Below are positions 17,281-25,659 of a stretch of 64,000 bases of DNA, in pieces. Under the pieces are notes generated by a model. That model searched no databases and had not been told where the DNA came from. It saw nothing but the letters and a program-made list of their open reading frames with translations. Made by a program: the position numbers and the translations under genes. The first letter of the stretch is position 1; every line of letters begins with the position of its first letter. Origin of the DNA: Verrucolacustris abundans (GTDB lineage: Bacteria > Verrucomicrobiota > Verrucomicrobiia > Methylacidiphilales > Verrucolacustridaceae); assembly GCA_965194535.1 (NCBI GenBank), contig OZ239145.1, positions 1,364,001-1,428,000 of the forward strand. The letters run 5' to 3'.

Positions 17281-17354
17281 TGCGGGGTGGAGCAGCCAGG
17301 TAGCTCGTCAGGCTCATAACCTGAAGGCCGCAGGTTCAAATCCTGCCCCCGCAA
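17281..17354 (+). tRNA. Initiator tRNA-fMet (CAT)
   Basis: A 74-nt cloverleaf. Acceptor TGCGGGG/CCCCGCA, D-stem GAGC/GCTC with the A11-U24 pair typical of initiators, anticodon loop CTCATAA, T-arm GCAGG-TTCAAAT-CCTGC, discriminator A at 17354. CCA is not encoded (ACG follows). Position 1-72 is U-A, a weak pair where E. coli has the C-A mismatch. The anticodon stem ends AGG/CCT, so the hallmark three G-C pairs are reduced to A-U, G-C, G-C. The 3' half is duplicated downstream at 17630-17658. Confidence 0.95.
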
Positions 17355-17356
17355 CG
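17328..17356 (+). repeat. Direct repeat, copy 1 (3' part of tRNA-fMet)
   Basis: 29 nt covering the T-arm, the 3' acceptor strand and CG beyond it, identical to 17630-17658. It marks the upstream boundary of the GIY-YIG cassette. Confidence 0.93.
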
Positions 17357-17364
17357 ATTTTTGG

Positions 17365-17613
17365 ATGTATCAAGTTTACGTTCTTATTAATACAGCAGGC
17401 CAAAAATACATCGGCCTATCAAAAGACCCTCAGATTCGTCTACTCCAACACAATTCCGGTGCATCCCGTTGGACCAAATACAAGGGCCCCTGGAGGATTG
17501 CTTGGACAAGCAAACCGATGAACCTCTCCGAGGCCAGAAAGCTCGAAAACAAACTCAAACGACAAAAAGGCGGTTTGGGTCTTGAGGCCCTGATCCACCT
17601 ATATGGATCATAA
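17365..17613 (+). CDS. Small GIY-YIG endonuclease-domain protein
   Basis: 82 aa, a single GIY-YIG domain. Catalytic features: YVLINTAGQKYIGLSKDP (VYV and YIG halves of the motif), RLLQHNSG (Arg), and SEARKLENKLKRQKGG (the metal-binding Glu). It belongs to the stand-alone family related to UvrC N-terminal domains and homing nucleases. It starts 10 nt after tRNA-fMet and its last codons enter a tRNA-like stretch (ATCATAATCC, resembling an anticodon loop). It may cut DNA to move its own cassette; a repair role is the alternative. Confidence 0.85.
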   Translation: MYQVYVLINTAGQKYIGLSKDPQIRLLQHNSGASRWTKYKGPWRIAWTSKPMNLSEARKLENKLKRQKGGLGLEALIHLYGS

Positions 17614-17629
17614 TCCCGCATGTGCGGGA
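17614..17629. repeat. 16-bp perfect palindrome TCCCGCATGTGCGGGA
   Basis: Begins immediately after the GIY-YIG stop and abuts the duplicated tRNA 3' end. It could be the nuclease recognition site, a terminator-like hairpin, or a remnant of a variable arm. Confidence 0.7.
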
Positions 17630-17658
17630 CCGCAGGTTCAAATCCTGCCCCCGCAACG
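17630..17658 (+). repeat. Direct repeat, copy 2 (orphan tRNA-fMet 3' end)
   Basis: 29 nt identical to 17328-17356. No 5' tRNA half precedes it, so it cannot form a tRNA. A TTTTTT run follows at 17659 and could end transcription of the tRNA cassette. Confidence 0.93.
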
Positions 17659-17709
17659 TTTTTTCTCTCTTTTGATTGAGCTCTGCCCCCCATCAGTTAT
17701 AGCCATTGC

Positions 17710-18426
17710 ATGATTGCAGCCGCTGGAATCCTCTACGCATTCGAACATTCCGAACCGGCTGGCAAAGCGGTCCTTTTCTTCCTTCTCCTTGGCTCGATTT
17801 TTAGCTGGTCGGTGATCTGGTCAAAATGGGTTCAGCTCAACGCTGTTCTTAAATCGACCCGCGCTTTTCTCCCCATCTTTCGATCCGCAACGGAACCCCT
17901 CGAACCCTACCTCTCGGGTCGACCTCCAGGTGATTCCCCCCAAGCCATCATCTACCATGCTGGCGCAAAGGAGCTCTGCTTTCATCTCACAGGCTCCTCC
18001 GTAGTCGACTCCACGCTCGCCGCCCGACTCTCCTCCGCGCGCTCGATCAGTGAGACAGGCATGAACTCAGTCCGGACGGCTATGGAACGTGCTGTTGGCG
18101 AAGAATCTCTCAAACTCGAATCAAACCTCATTCTCCTCGCCACAGCCGTTAGCGGTGCCCCCTTCCTAGGCCTTCTCGGCACCGTTTGGGGCGTGATGGA
18201 TGCCTTCAGTGGTATCGCAATGGCAGGCCAAGCCAGTCTCGCCGCAATGGCTCCTGGCGTCTCCGGAGCACTCATCACAACCGTAGTCGGCCTACTCGTC
18301 GCCATTCCCGCGATGTTTGGTTACAACTTCCTCACCACCTCCATCCGCAGCCAAAACATCCAGATGGAAAACTTCGCCGCAGAATGCGCTGCCGTTTTCG
18401 AGCACCGCTTCACCTCACGCTCATGA
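17710..18426 (+). CDS. tolQ: TolQ/ExbB/MotA-family proton channel protein
   Basis: Inner-membrane proton channel that drives TolR and TolA. 238 aa. One membrane helix near residues 20-40 (AVLFFLLLGSIFSWSVIWSKW), a cytoplasmic loop, and two helices after residue 140: GAPFLGLLGTVWGVMDAF and ALITTVVGLLVAIPAMFGYN, the family's conserved blocks. It is first in a coupled tolQ-tolR-tolA set; its TGA overlaps the tolR ATG. With tolB and pal located 3 kb away I read it as TolQ instead of ExbB. Confidence 0.92.
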   Translation: MIAAAGILYAFEHSEPAGKAVLFFLLLGSIFSWSVIWSKWVQLNAVLKSTRAFLPIFRSATEPLEPYLSGRPPGDSPQAIIYHAGAKELCFHLTGSSVVDSTLAARLSSARSISETGMNSVRTAMERAVGEESLKLESNLILLATAVSGAPFLGLLGTVWGVMDAFSGIAMAGQASLAAMAPGVSGALITTVVGLLVAIPAMFGYNFLTTSIRSQNIQMENFAAECAAVFEHRFTSRS

Positions 18427-18845
18427 GACGCTCCCGTTTCCATGCCCAGACGCATAACCTTGCCGAGCTCAACATCACCCCTTTGCTTGATCTCGTCTTT
18501 GTTCTCCTGATCATTTTCATGATCACTACTCCTTTGATGGAGCAACAACTTCCCGTGGATCTCCCCAAATCGACCACTTCGCTTCCAACGACCATGCCCG
18601 ATCCAAAATCAATTCTAACTCTGACCCTCTCCAAAGATGGCTCAACCCTTTTGGGCTCAGAAAAAGTTAGGATCGATCAACTCGCAACTCTTCTCACTCA
18701 ACGAAAAGCCCGTGACCCTGAGCTCGTTGTCTCCCTTCGGGCCGACTCCACCCTTCCTTACGAAACGATTTTCCGCGCCTTGGAGGCCGTCCGCTCCTCA
18801 GGTGCGCGCCTTGACCTCGCTAATACTCCGGACATTCGCAAGTGA
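18423..18845 (+). CDS. tolR: TolR/ExbD-family protein
   Basis: 140 aa from the ATG at 18423 (the frame is open further upstream inside tolQ but that part is a shadow). The N-terminal region LAELNITPLLDLVFVLLIIF carries the conserved membrane Asp that works with TolQ in proton flow. The periplasmic domain (about 45-140) has the expected VSLRADSTLPYE and ALEAVRSSG pattern. It overlaps tolQ by 4 nt and tolA by 4 nt. Confidence 0.93.
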   Translation: MRRSRFHAQTHNLAELNITPLLDLVFVLLIIFMITTPLMEQQLPVDLPKSTTSLPTTMPDPKSILTLTLSKDGSTLLGSEKVRIDQLATLLTQRKARDPELVVSLRADSTLPYETIFRALEAVRSSGARLDLANTPDIRK

Positions 18846-19726
18846 ATCCCCGCGGGCGCCCCTTTCGGCGTACCGTTCTGATCGTCTTGGGTATTCACGC
18901 GGGTCTTCTTCTTCTCTTTGGGCTCCCCATGGCCCAGTGCCACAAATCTAAACCCATTCAACCCGTTGAAATAATTGATCTGGGCTCTCTCCGCCCCGGT
19001 CCAGACCTGCCCTCCCCCACCTCATCACCAGCTCCAGTCACGCCAGCTCAACCCGCATCCGAAATCCAAAATCAAAAATCAAAAATATCTGTGCCACCCG
19101 AGCCAGCTCTTGCCAAAGAGCCCGAACCAACCCCCACCCCGCCCACGCCCACACCCGAGGCCAAACCCGAACCCACGCCCACCCCAAAACCTGAGCCCCT
19201 TCCTCAACCTGAACCCAAAGCTACTCCCGCACCTAAACATCAGGTCAAAGTCAGCACCGCAAAGAAAAAAGTCTCCGTTTCATCACCCAATCAGGAAAGC
19301 AAAACGACCTCCCAAAAGTCGAGCGAGCCCCCCGGCCCCAGCGTCTCCGATATCAAGAATCGTCTCTCCTCCAAAATCCCGGCCGAGAGTGGAGGCGGCG
19401 GCGGAGACGGAGCCGGCAACGCCGGCCGACCCGACGGCATCGCGGACGACTTCTCCTGGTATCGCGCCCTGATCAAACAATCGATCCAGTCCGCTTGGAA
19501 AAAACCCCCTATTCCCGCTGGCGAAAAGATCTATACCGAAGTCGAAATCAAAATTTCTGAATCCGGCGCAGTCACCTTTCTCCGAATCTCCCGACCCTCG
19601 GGCGATTCAGCCATGGATACCTCGGTCGAACAGGCCGTCCGCTCCACCCCTCGACTTGCAAAACCCATTCCATCTGGCCTTGGCTCTCCCGACTACACCG
19701 TCATTATTCAGTTCAAACTCGAGTAA
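18842..19726 (+). CDS. tolA: TolA/TonB-like energy transducer
   Basis: 294 aa with a GTG start overlapping the tolR stop. One N-terminal helix (about 10-32), then a long Pro/Glu/Lys spacer (about 55-165, PEPTP repeats) able to cross the periplasm, a Gly-rich hinge, and a C-terminal TonB_C/TolA domain (about 195-294: WYRALIKQSIQSAWKKPP, VEIKISESGAVTFLRI, DYTVIIQFKLE). The neighbours suggest TolA in the Tol-Pal system for outer-membrane invagination. A TonB function for nutrient uptake cannot be excluded. The operon ends at a strong terminator. Confidence 0.88.
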   Translation: MNPRGRPFRRTVLIVLGIHAGLLLLFGLPMAQCHKSKPIQPVEIIDLGSLRPGPDLPSPTSSPAPVTPAQPASEIQNQKSKISVPPEPALAKEPEPTPTPPTPTPEAKPEPTPTPKPEPLPQPEPKATPAPKHQVKVSTAKKKVSVSSPNQESKTTSQKSSEPPGPSVSDIKNRLSSKIPAESGGGGGDGAGNAGRPDGIADDFSWYRALIKQSIQSAWKKPPIPAGEKIYTEVEIKISESGAVTFLRISRPSGDSAMDTSVEQAVRSTPRLAKPIPSGLGSPDYTVIIQFKLE

Positions 19727-19737
19727 GGAAAATAAAG

Positions 19738-19767
19738 CCCCGGGAAGCCGAAGCCTCCCGGGGTTTT
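19738..19767. terminator. Bidirectional terminator, 11-bp stem with a tetraloop
   Basis: An 11-bp stem spans 19738-19763. Read on the minus strand the tetraloop is TTCG, the very stable UUCG fold. TTTT follows on the plus strand (19764-19767); on the minus strand TTTATTTT follows. It lies between the convergent tolA and porin genes and serves both. Confidence 0.88.
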
Positions 19768-19783
19768 AAAAGACTATCGTTGT

Positions 19784-21178
19784 TTAAAAACTGTAGACCA
19801 CTTCTGCACCCGCGTAGTGACATGGTCCACCCGATTGAACCCCCGAAACTCCATTGTCATTCGGCGTGGTTTGAGTTGAGTTGATACCCGATCCCCAATC
19901 CAAGCGGTACTCGGCCCTTACCAATAGATTGTCGATCACATTAAAGGCTGAGGTCAACGTGTAGCTCCAGTAATTATTGCCCGTAACATGACCACTGTTG
20001 GCAAAGCTATTGGCAGCAGAGCTTGTTGATATAGCCCCCTGAGTTCCGAATTTTCCTGCATTGTTGCTGCCTAGATAATCCGCTCGACTCGCCAAGCTAA
20101 ACCAGTCGTTGAACTGATATTTCGCATAAACCGCAGCACCATACCAAGTCGTATTCACGGTGATATTTTGCACGCTGCTCCATGACGTGTTTCCTAGTGC
20201 AGAATCGAAAGCCAGCAACAGCTTGTCATTCGCAAACTTCGGCGCCCAATTGCCCCAGGAATTATAGAGAACAGCATAACCGTTCGCAGGAGACGCAAAG
20301 TTGTTTACGGGAGCGCTCGAGGTCGGTTGCTGGCCAGTACCCAAGGGGTCATTTTGGTAACTAGTGTTGTTTTCTAGGGCGGTGCTGTACTGGAAGTTAT
20401 TACTCCAGTTCGCATTACCGCCAGGGGCGGTCACATTTAACGCCGCGAGCAAAGCTACTCCGTCACCATTCCCATTTACGGTGGTGTTGTTGTCGCTGTT
20501 TGAGCCGTTCACGACTCCCAGTTTAGCATCTAAGTAATCGTCGAAACGATAGGAGGAAAGCACACCGATATACGTTAGAGGAAACGCATTCTGCCAAAGC
20601 TGACCATAAGTAATATTCATATTGGCCGGACGCTCAATCACCTCATACCCCAAGATAGTAACAAATTTTCCCACCTTAAAATCCCAACCATTTCCGACCG
20701 GGGCTCGAATATTGACATATGCCTGCTCAAGGAAAAGGGCATTCGAATTTGCCTGTGTGTTATCATTTCCATTAGTTCCGCTTCCTGCGTCATAGGGCTG
20801 CCCTCGGTTGATCAAATACTGGGCATCCTCACCAATCATCACATCGGCGCGGAACCCAGCTTGGGCCTTATTTTCCGAAGTCAGCGCCTTTTCGAGCGCG
20901 ATCTTGACTGCGTACAGGTTAAAGTCGCCTTTCTGGGTGCTGTCACCAAGGAAACGGCTGTTCACCTGGGCCCCCTGAGAGGAGCTTCCGGTAAAATTAT
21001 AACTGTAGCCGGCATCAACATACCCGCTCAGCTTGATCCCTTTCTGGGCCGTCTCGACAAAATTATTCTGAACCATCTTTTTTGTGTCTTGAGCGGAAGC
21101 TTCCGGAGCACTGTCCGCGAGGGACAAGCTGACCACGGCCGCAAGCACGCCTAGAATCGTTGTAATATTCTTGATCAT
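19784..21178 (-). CDS. Outer-membrane porin, BBP2-like (OmpL-type) beta-barrel
   Basis: 464 aa with a signal peptide (cut near ASA-QD, about 30). The chain alternates polar and hydrophobic residues as expected for a barrel and ends in aromatic VVYSF, the outer-membrane assembly signal. The block WDFKVGKFVTILGYEVIE followed by NMNITYG is typical of the putative beta-barrel porin-2 family. Rich in Asn, Ser, Gly and Thr. It probably allows passage of small solutes. It is inserted in the opposite orientation between tolA and tolB. Confidence 0.87.
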   Translation of the reverse strand: MIKNITTILGVLAAVVSLSLADSAPEASAQDTKKMVQNNFVETAQKGIKLSGYVDAGYSYNFTGSSSQGAQVNSRFLGDSTQKGDFNLYAVKIALEKALTSENKAQAGFRADVMIGEDAQYLINRGQPYDAGSGTNGNDNTQANSNALFLEQAYVNIRAPVGNGWDFKVGKFVTILGYEVIERPANMNITYGQLWQNAFPLTYIGVLSSYRFDDYLDAKLGVVNGSNSDNNTTVNGNGDGVALLAALNVTAPGGNANWSNNFQYSTALENNTSYQNDPLGTGQQPTSSAPVNNFASPANGYAVLYNSWGNWAPKFANDKLLLAFDSALGNTSWSSVQNITVNTTWYGAAVYAKYQFNDWFSLASRADYLGSNNAGKFGTQGAISTSSAANSFANSGHVTGNNYWSYTLTSAFNVIDNLLVRAEYRLDWGSGINSTQTTPNDNGVSGVQSGGPCHYAGAEVVYSF

Positions 21179-21363
21179 TTTATTTAGTATCTCCTTTGAT
21201 TTGATTTTCTACCCATCAAATACAATAATTTTCGCACGAGAGTTTAATTCAAAGTCTTTGTATCTTTCTTTGAGTACAACTCTGTTAATAACTTTTGAAT
21301 GATCACGTTTGTTGAATGCAAAATTTCACTCGCACTTTGGCCCCCATGCTCTTGTCTCTCGCG

Positions 21364-22527
21364 ATGAAATTCATCCTCTCCATCGTCCTCTTCACCCCCT
21401 ACCTTCTTTCTGCTCAATCCTCCGCCCCAGTAATTGTCATTGAGCAAACTCGCAAAGTCGACGTTGCCATATCTCCGATCTCGGGCGCCGAAGGTCCCGC
21501 CCTTACAAAAGTCCTCCAAAACGACCTAGACCGCTCAGGTGCTTGTCGAGTAGTCGAGCCCGCCTCTGCCGCCTTTACTCTCTCCGCCACTGTCACGCCC
21601 ACCGGCGTCGCAGGTCGTGCACTTCCAAAAGCTGGTGGAGCCCCCTTGGTCGACTCCTCCTTCAACGGGGACGCCCGTCGCGCCACCCACCAGTTTGCTG
21701 ACGCATTTGTGGAAGCCCTCACGGGCACTCCAGGATTTGCCTCTAGTCGAATCACCTTTGCCTCCGCTTCCGGTGGAAAAAAAAGCAAAGTTAAAGAGAT
21801 TTACATCTCAGACATCGATGGAGCCAATGCACGGCAGCTCACGCAAGACTCCGCTCTTGGGTACTGCCCAAAGTTCTCCCCTGACGGAAACAAAATCGCC
21901 TACAGCTCCGATAAAAGCGGGTACCGCGATACCTATGTGATCGACCTTCCCACCAAAAAACGCTCTATCGTTGCCCAGTTCCCCGGTCAAAATACCGGAG
22001 CCACTTTCTCCCCCGATGGGCAAACTCTCGCCCTCAGCCTATCCAAATTCGGAAATCCAGAAATCTGTACAATCCCATCCTCCGGAGGCCAACCTTCTCG
22101 TCTCACGAACACACGCGGAACCGACTGCTCTCCCTCCTGGTCCCCCGACGGAACCAAAATCGTCTACGTGTCCGATGAGCGCGGGAGCCCTGGCCTTTAC
22201 ACTCTTCCCGCAACCGGCGGAACTCCCGAAAAACTGAACACCGAATCCTCCTACACTACGGAGCCCGACTGGTCCCCCGACGGAAAAAAAATTGCCTACA
22301 GCATCACCTCAGGCGGAGGTCAAATCGGCGTCTATGACATCGAAACAAAAAAGACTCGAATTGTGAGCCGTGGCTCTGGACTCGAAAGCCCTTCATGGAC
22401 AAGGAATTCCCGCCACCTGGTTTGCTCTCAAAATGGAACGCTAGTTCTGCTTGACTCACTTACAGGGGAAGCTATCAAAGTACCCAATAACTTGAGTAAC
22501 AACACAGAACCCAATACAACCCGCTGA
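21364..22527 (+). CDS. tolB: TolB periplasmic beta-propeller protein
   Basis: Works with Pal in the Tol-Pal system. 387 aa from the ATG at 21364, chosen because MKFILSIVLFTPYLLSAQ is a clean signal peptide; the frame is also open from 21316 (16 more residues, less signal-like). The N-terminal domain spans about 20-140. The C-terminal propeller has repeated WSPDG/FSPDG WD40-like (PD40) blades: KFSPDGNKIAYSSD, TFSPDGQTLAL, SWSPDGTKIVYVSD, DWSPDGKKIAYS. Pal follows after 5 nt. Confidence 0.92.
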   Translation: MKFILSIVLFTPYLLSAQSSAPVIVIEQTRKVDVAISPISGAEGPALTKVLQNDLDRSGACRVVEPASAAFTLSATVTPTGVAGRALPKAGGAPLVDSSFNGDARRATHQFADAFVEALTGTPGFASSRITFASASGGKKSKVKEIYISDIDGANARQLTQDSALGYCPKFSPDGNKIAYSSDKSGYRDTYVIDLPTKKRSIVAQFPGQNTGATFSPDGQTLALSLSKFGNPEICTIPSSGGQPSRLTNTRGTDCSPSWSPDGTKIVYVSDERGSPGLYTLPATGGTPEKLNTESSYTTEPDWSPDGKKIAYSITSGGGQIGVYDIETKKTRIVSRGSGLESPSWTRNSRHLVCSQNGTLVLLDSLTGEAIKVPNNLSNNTEPNTTR

Positions 22528-22532
22528 AAAAT

Positions 22533-23033
22533 ATGCAATATACCTACCTCTCACTTCTAGCACTCCTCGCCATCCTTTCAGGGTGCGCAGACAAAGATAA
22601 AAAAGGGGACGGCGCTGCCTTTGGAGATAGCACCGACAATATTTACGACCAATCCTTGCCTGAACGCTCCGGCAATCCCGACACTGCCGATTACGACACT
22701 CTCAAAAGCGAAACGGTCTTCTTTGCTTACGACAGCTTCACCATCGAAGCCAAGGAACGCCCGAAGCTCGACAAACTCGCGAACTACCTCAGCAACAACT
22801 CGAATACAAAGATCGTGATTGCAGGTCATACCGATGCCCGTGGCACCCCCCAGTACAATCTGGCCTTGAGCGAAAAACGCGCCAATGCCGTTCGCCAATA
22901 CCTCATCGGCCTCGGCGCCAGTGGCAGCAACATCAGCACGATTGGTTACGGAGAAGATCGCCCCTCCTCTGAAGGCGAATCTGAATCCTCACACAATTCG
23001 AACCGTCGTGCTTCTCCCGGAATCTTGCGGTAA
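22533..23033 (+). CDS. pal: Peptidoglycan-associated lipoprotein
   Basis: 166 aa. Lipobox ILSGC, with Cys18 as lipidation site. The OmpA-like peptidoglycan-binding domain (about 62-160) shows VFFAYDSFTIE, IAGHTDARGTPQYNLALSEKRA and YGEDRP. The usual NRRVE end is here NRRASPG, a mild deviation. It anchors the outer membrane to the wall and binds TolB; the order tolB-pal is standard. Confidence 0.95.
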   Translation: MQYTYLSLLALLAILSGCADKDKKGDGAAFGDSTDNIYDQSLPERSGNPDTADYDTLKSETVFFAYDSFTIEAKERPKLDKLANYLSNNSNTKIVIAGHTDARGTPQYNLALSEKRANAVRQYLIGLGASGSNISTIGYGEDRPSSEGESESSHNSNRRASPGILR

Positions 23034-23076
23034 GAAGGGCCAGCCATCCGGCTGAACCTCCGCCGGAAATCACCTG

Positions 23077-24069
23077 GTGATTCCTGCCCCAACAAGTCCC
23101 GATAAGCCCCACCTCCTTCGCCTGCCTAACTGGCTTGGCGACTTCATTCTCGCCCTCCCTTCCGTTCACCTCTACCAGCGCTGGCTTAACCAACGCGCCC
23201 CACTCCTCATCGTTGGGCCACCAACCCTCTCCTCTCTGGCACCGATTCTACTACCCGGAATCGAATTTATTCCTGCACCCTCTTTTCCCTTTGCCCTCCA
23301 CTCGATCCTGAAAAAAAAGCAGGTTTCTGCTGCCACACTCCTTCCCAACTCCCTCCGCGTTGCTCTCGAAACTCTCCCCATCCCTTATCGCGCAGGCTTT
23401 TCTCGCCCGATCCGTGATCTCCTTCTTACGGATCATCGTCCCCGCAGAACCTCACCCTACGGTTATGTTCATGTGGCCGACCAGTACCTCGGCCTTCTCG
23501 AAGATCTTGGCCTTCCCAAAAGCAAAGCCGAGCTTCCCCCACCCCCCACTCTCCCAAAACCAAAAGACGCCCCCTCCCAGCCCTTCCTCGCGATCCTACC
23601 TGGCGCGGCCTACGGACCGGCCAAACGCTGGGATCCCACCTCCTTCGCCACGGTTATCCGCGATCTCCAAAAGTCCCACTCCCTCCAACCGATCCTCATG
23701 GGTGGCCCTGGAGATGTCGAAGCCTGCCAAGCCGTTGCACAATCACTAGGCTCTCCCGTTACCGACCTCTCAGGAAAAACCACGACTCTTGAACTCGCTC
23801 ACTGGCTTGCTCACTCCAGCCTCATCCTCTGCCACGACAGCGGTCCGATGCATCTGGCTGCCTTTCTCCGCAAACCCGCTGTTGCCATCTTTGGCTCCAC
23901 CGAACCCGCCTGGACGGGACCCCTCGGCTCTTCTGTTAGCGTCGTCCGCCATAAAGTCTCCTGCAGCCCCTGCTTCCTCAAGACCTGCCCCATCGATCGG
24001 CGCTGTATGACCCGACTCACCCCCGAAGAAGTTTTGACTGCGTGCGTCCAAAGGTTGAACCAAAAATGA
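23077..24069 (+). CDS. waaF: ADP-heptose:LPS heptosyltransferase (GT9 family)
   Basis: Adds heptose to the LPS inner core on the cytoplasmic face. 330 aa with a GTG start. The N-terminal RLPNWLGDFILALPSV is the WaaC/WaaF signature. The donor-binding half has LPGAAYGPAKRWDP, CHDSGPMHLAAFLRKPAVAIFGSTEP (the D-S-G-P-M-H-L-A motif) and a Cys-rich region CSPCFLKTCPIDRRCM. These point to heptosyltransferase II; the symbol is tentative. It overlaps the murJ start by 4 nt. Confidence 0.88.
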   Translation: MIPAPTSPDKPHLLRLPNWLGDFILALPSVHLYQRWLNQRAPLLIVGPPTLSSLAPILLPGIEFIPAPSFPFALHSILKKKQVSAATLLPNSLRVALETLPIPYRAGFSRPIRDLLLTDHRPRRTSPYGYVHVADQYLGLLEDLGLPKSKAELPPPPTLPKPKDAPSQPFLAILPGAAYGPAKRWDPTSFATVIRDLQKSHSLQPILMGGPGDVEACQAVAQSLGSPVTDLSGKTTTLELAHWLAHSSLILCHDSGPMHLAAFLRKPAVAIFGSTEPAWTGPLGSSVSVVRHKVSCSPCFLKTCPIDRRCMTRLTPEEVLTACVQRLNQK

Positions 24070-25622
24070 GCACCAAAGGCACATCTCGCGTGATGGCCGC
24101 CATCGGAGCCTCCCGCGTTCTCGGGCTGGTCCGCGAAATCCTCCTCAACACCTTCCTCGGAGCAGGCAAGGAACTCGATGCACTCATCGCCGCCTTCCGC
24201 ATCCCCAACCTTCTCCGCGATCTTTTTGCTGAAGGAGCCCTCTCTACCGCTTTCGTCACCACCTTTTCCCAAAAACTGGCCAAGGAGGGCAAAGAGTCTG
24301 CCTTTCGACTCGCCAGCAACGTCAACACCCTCCTTTTCATTGTCCTCTTTCTCATCGTCGCTGCTGGGATTATATTCGCCGATCCTCTCGTCCGACTCCT
24401 CAACCCCGGATTCGCCGCCGTCCCTGGTAAACTTGATCTCACCATCGAACTCACCCGCATCCTATTTCCCTTCATTCTGTTTCTTTCCCTTGCCGCCGTT
24501 TACATGGGACTTCTCAACAGCCTTCACCATTTCGGTCTGCCCGCTTTCGCCTCCGCCGCCTTTAACTTTGTCTCCATCGCCGTAGGCCTACTCGTCGCCT
24601 GGATCCTTGATCCCACCTTCGGGGAACGCTCCGTCTACGGATTCGCCATTGGTGTCCTGGTGGGAGGGCTTGCCCAGTGGCTCGTGATGGTTCCCCGCGC
24701 CATCTCCCTTGGTTATCAACCCCGCTGGCTCCTTGTTTGGAAAGATCCCGGTCTAAAGCAGGTTCTTCGTCTTCTTGGCCCCGCATCGATCGGAGCCGCC
24801 GCCGTCCAGGTCAACGTCATGATCAACGGCTACTTCGCTTCCTATCTCGCGGACGGCTCTGTTACCTGCCTCAACAACGCCTTCCGCCTCATTCAACTTC
24901 CCATCGGCCTTTTTGGTGTCGCCGTGGCCACCGTCACCCTTCCCCACCTCGCCCGGCACGCCGCCCTCGATGAAAAAGTCGCCCTCCGTGACCGCCTCCT
25001 CGTCGGTGTTCGTCAAACCCTCTTCCTGACCCTACCTGCAGCCATCGGCCTCTTCCTCCTGGCCGAACCTATCGTTGCCTCGATATTCCAGTACGGGCGA
25101 TTTAGCTCCGAGAGCACCGCCCTGACAGCCCTCGCCCTCAAAGGGTACACACTCGGCCTCGTCTCATACGCCTGTATGAAGGTTGTTGCGCCCGCCTTTT
25201 CGGCTATCGATCGCCCCGGGATTCCTCTTCGCGTCAGCCTGACAGGGATTTTTCTTAACCTCACCTTCAACTACCTCCTCATCCGCGTCTACCACCTCGG
25301 AATTTTAGGCCTGACCCTGACCACCGCTTCCGTCGCCACCCTCAATATTCTCCAACTGGTGTGGGCCTCCCAACGTCACGTAGGCAGCTACTTCGAACCC
25401 CACTTCCTCCAAGGGGTCGGAAAAATACTTCTCTGCTGCGTCACCTTGATTGGAACCCTACTTCTAGGCCTCCAATTCATTCAACCCATAGGCCAACCCA
25501 TTCCCGTTCGTATCGGTGGAACCTTTGCGCTCGTTCTTCTCGGGTCACTCGCCTACTTCCTTGTCGCCAAACTGCTCAAGCTTCCCGACCTTGGCCTTCT
25601 CCTCCGTCCTAAAAAACCTTAA
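24066..25622 (+). CDS. murJ: Lipid II flippase MurJ (MviN family)
   Basis: 518 aa from the ATG overlapping the heptosyltransferase stop. MOP-superfamily protein with about 14 membrane helices. Diagnostic blocks: GASRVLGLVREILLNTFLGAG, AFRIPNLLRDLFAEGALSTAFV (with the conserved Arg and Asp of the central cavity) and FQYGRFSSEST. It moves lipid II across the inner membrane for peptidoglycan synthesis. It ends the tolB-pal-waaF-murJ run. Confidence 0.95.
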   Translation: MSTKGTSRVMAAIGASRVLGLVREILLNTFLGAGKELDALIAAFRIPNLLRDLFAEGALSTAFVTTFSQKLAKEGKESAFRLASNVNTLLFIVLFLIVAAGIIFADPLVRLLNPGFAAVPGKLDLTIELTRILFPFILFLSLAAVYMGLLNSLHHFGLPAFASAAFNFVSIAVGLLVAWILDPTFGERSVYGFAIGVLVGGLAQWLVMVPRAISLGYQPRWLLVWKDPGLKQVLRLLGPASIGAAAVQVNVMINGYFASYLADGSVTCLNNAFRLIQLPIGLFGVAVATVTLPHLARHAALDEKVALRDRLLVGVRQTLFLTLPAAIGLFLLAEPIVASIFQYGRFSSESTALTALALKGYTLGLVSYACMKVVAPAFSAIDRPGIPLRVSLTGIFLNLTFNYLLIRVYHLGILGLTLTTASVATLNILQLVWASQRHVGSYFEPHFLQGVGKILLCCVTLIGTLLLGLQFIQPIGQPIPVRIGGTFALVLLGSLAYFLVAKLLKLPDLGLLLRPKKP

Positions 25623-25659
25623 CCGTCTTATCACTCATCGATTTGTCTCTTCCTTAATT

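Larger units (their letters stand above)
17357..17658 (+). mobile_element. 302-bp GIY-YIG cassette inserted at the 3' end of tRNA-fMet
   Basis: The unit consists of one GIY-YIG nuclease gene (17365-17613), a perfect 16-bp palindrome directly after it, and a second 29-nt copy of the tRNA 3' end. Insertion would have kept the tRNA intact because the cassette end restores it. This is the logic of an integrated element with its att in a tRNA, reduced to a single nuclease gene. That it is mobile is inferred from the repeats. Confidence 0.6.

Noticed and set aside
17168..17521. Plus-strand ORF running through tRNA-fMet
   Set aside because: It reads AGSNPAPAT from the tRNA T-arm and overlaps both glutaredoxin and GIY-YIG genes in another frame.
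17430..17693. Minus-strand ORF with the phrase AGAGFEPAV
   Set aside because: This phrase is the antisense translation of the duplicated tRNA 3' end and opposite strand of the GIY-YIG gene. It is a shadow, not a protein.
19048..19090. AATCCAAAATCAAAAATC-like short repeats in tolA
   Set aside because: In frame and part of the low-complexity spacer; too short to call a mobile repeat.
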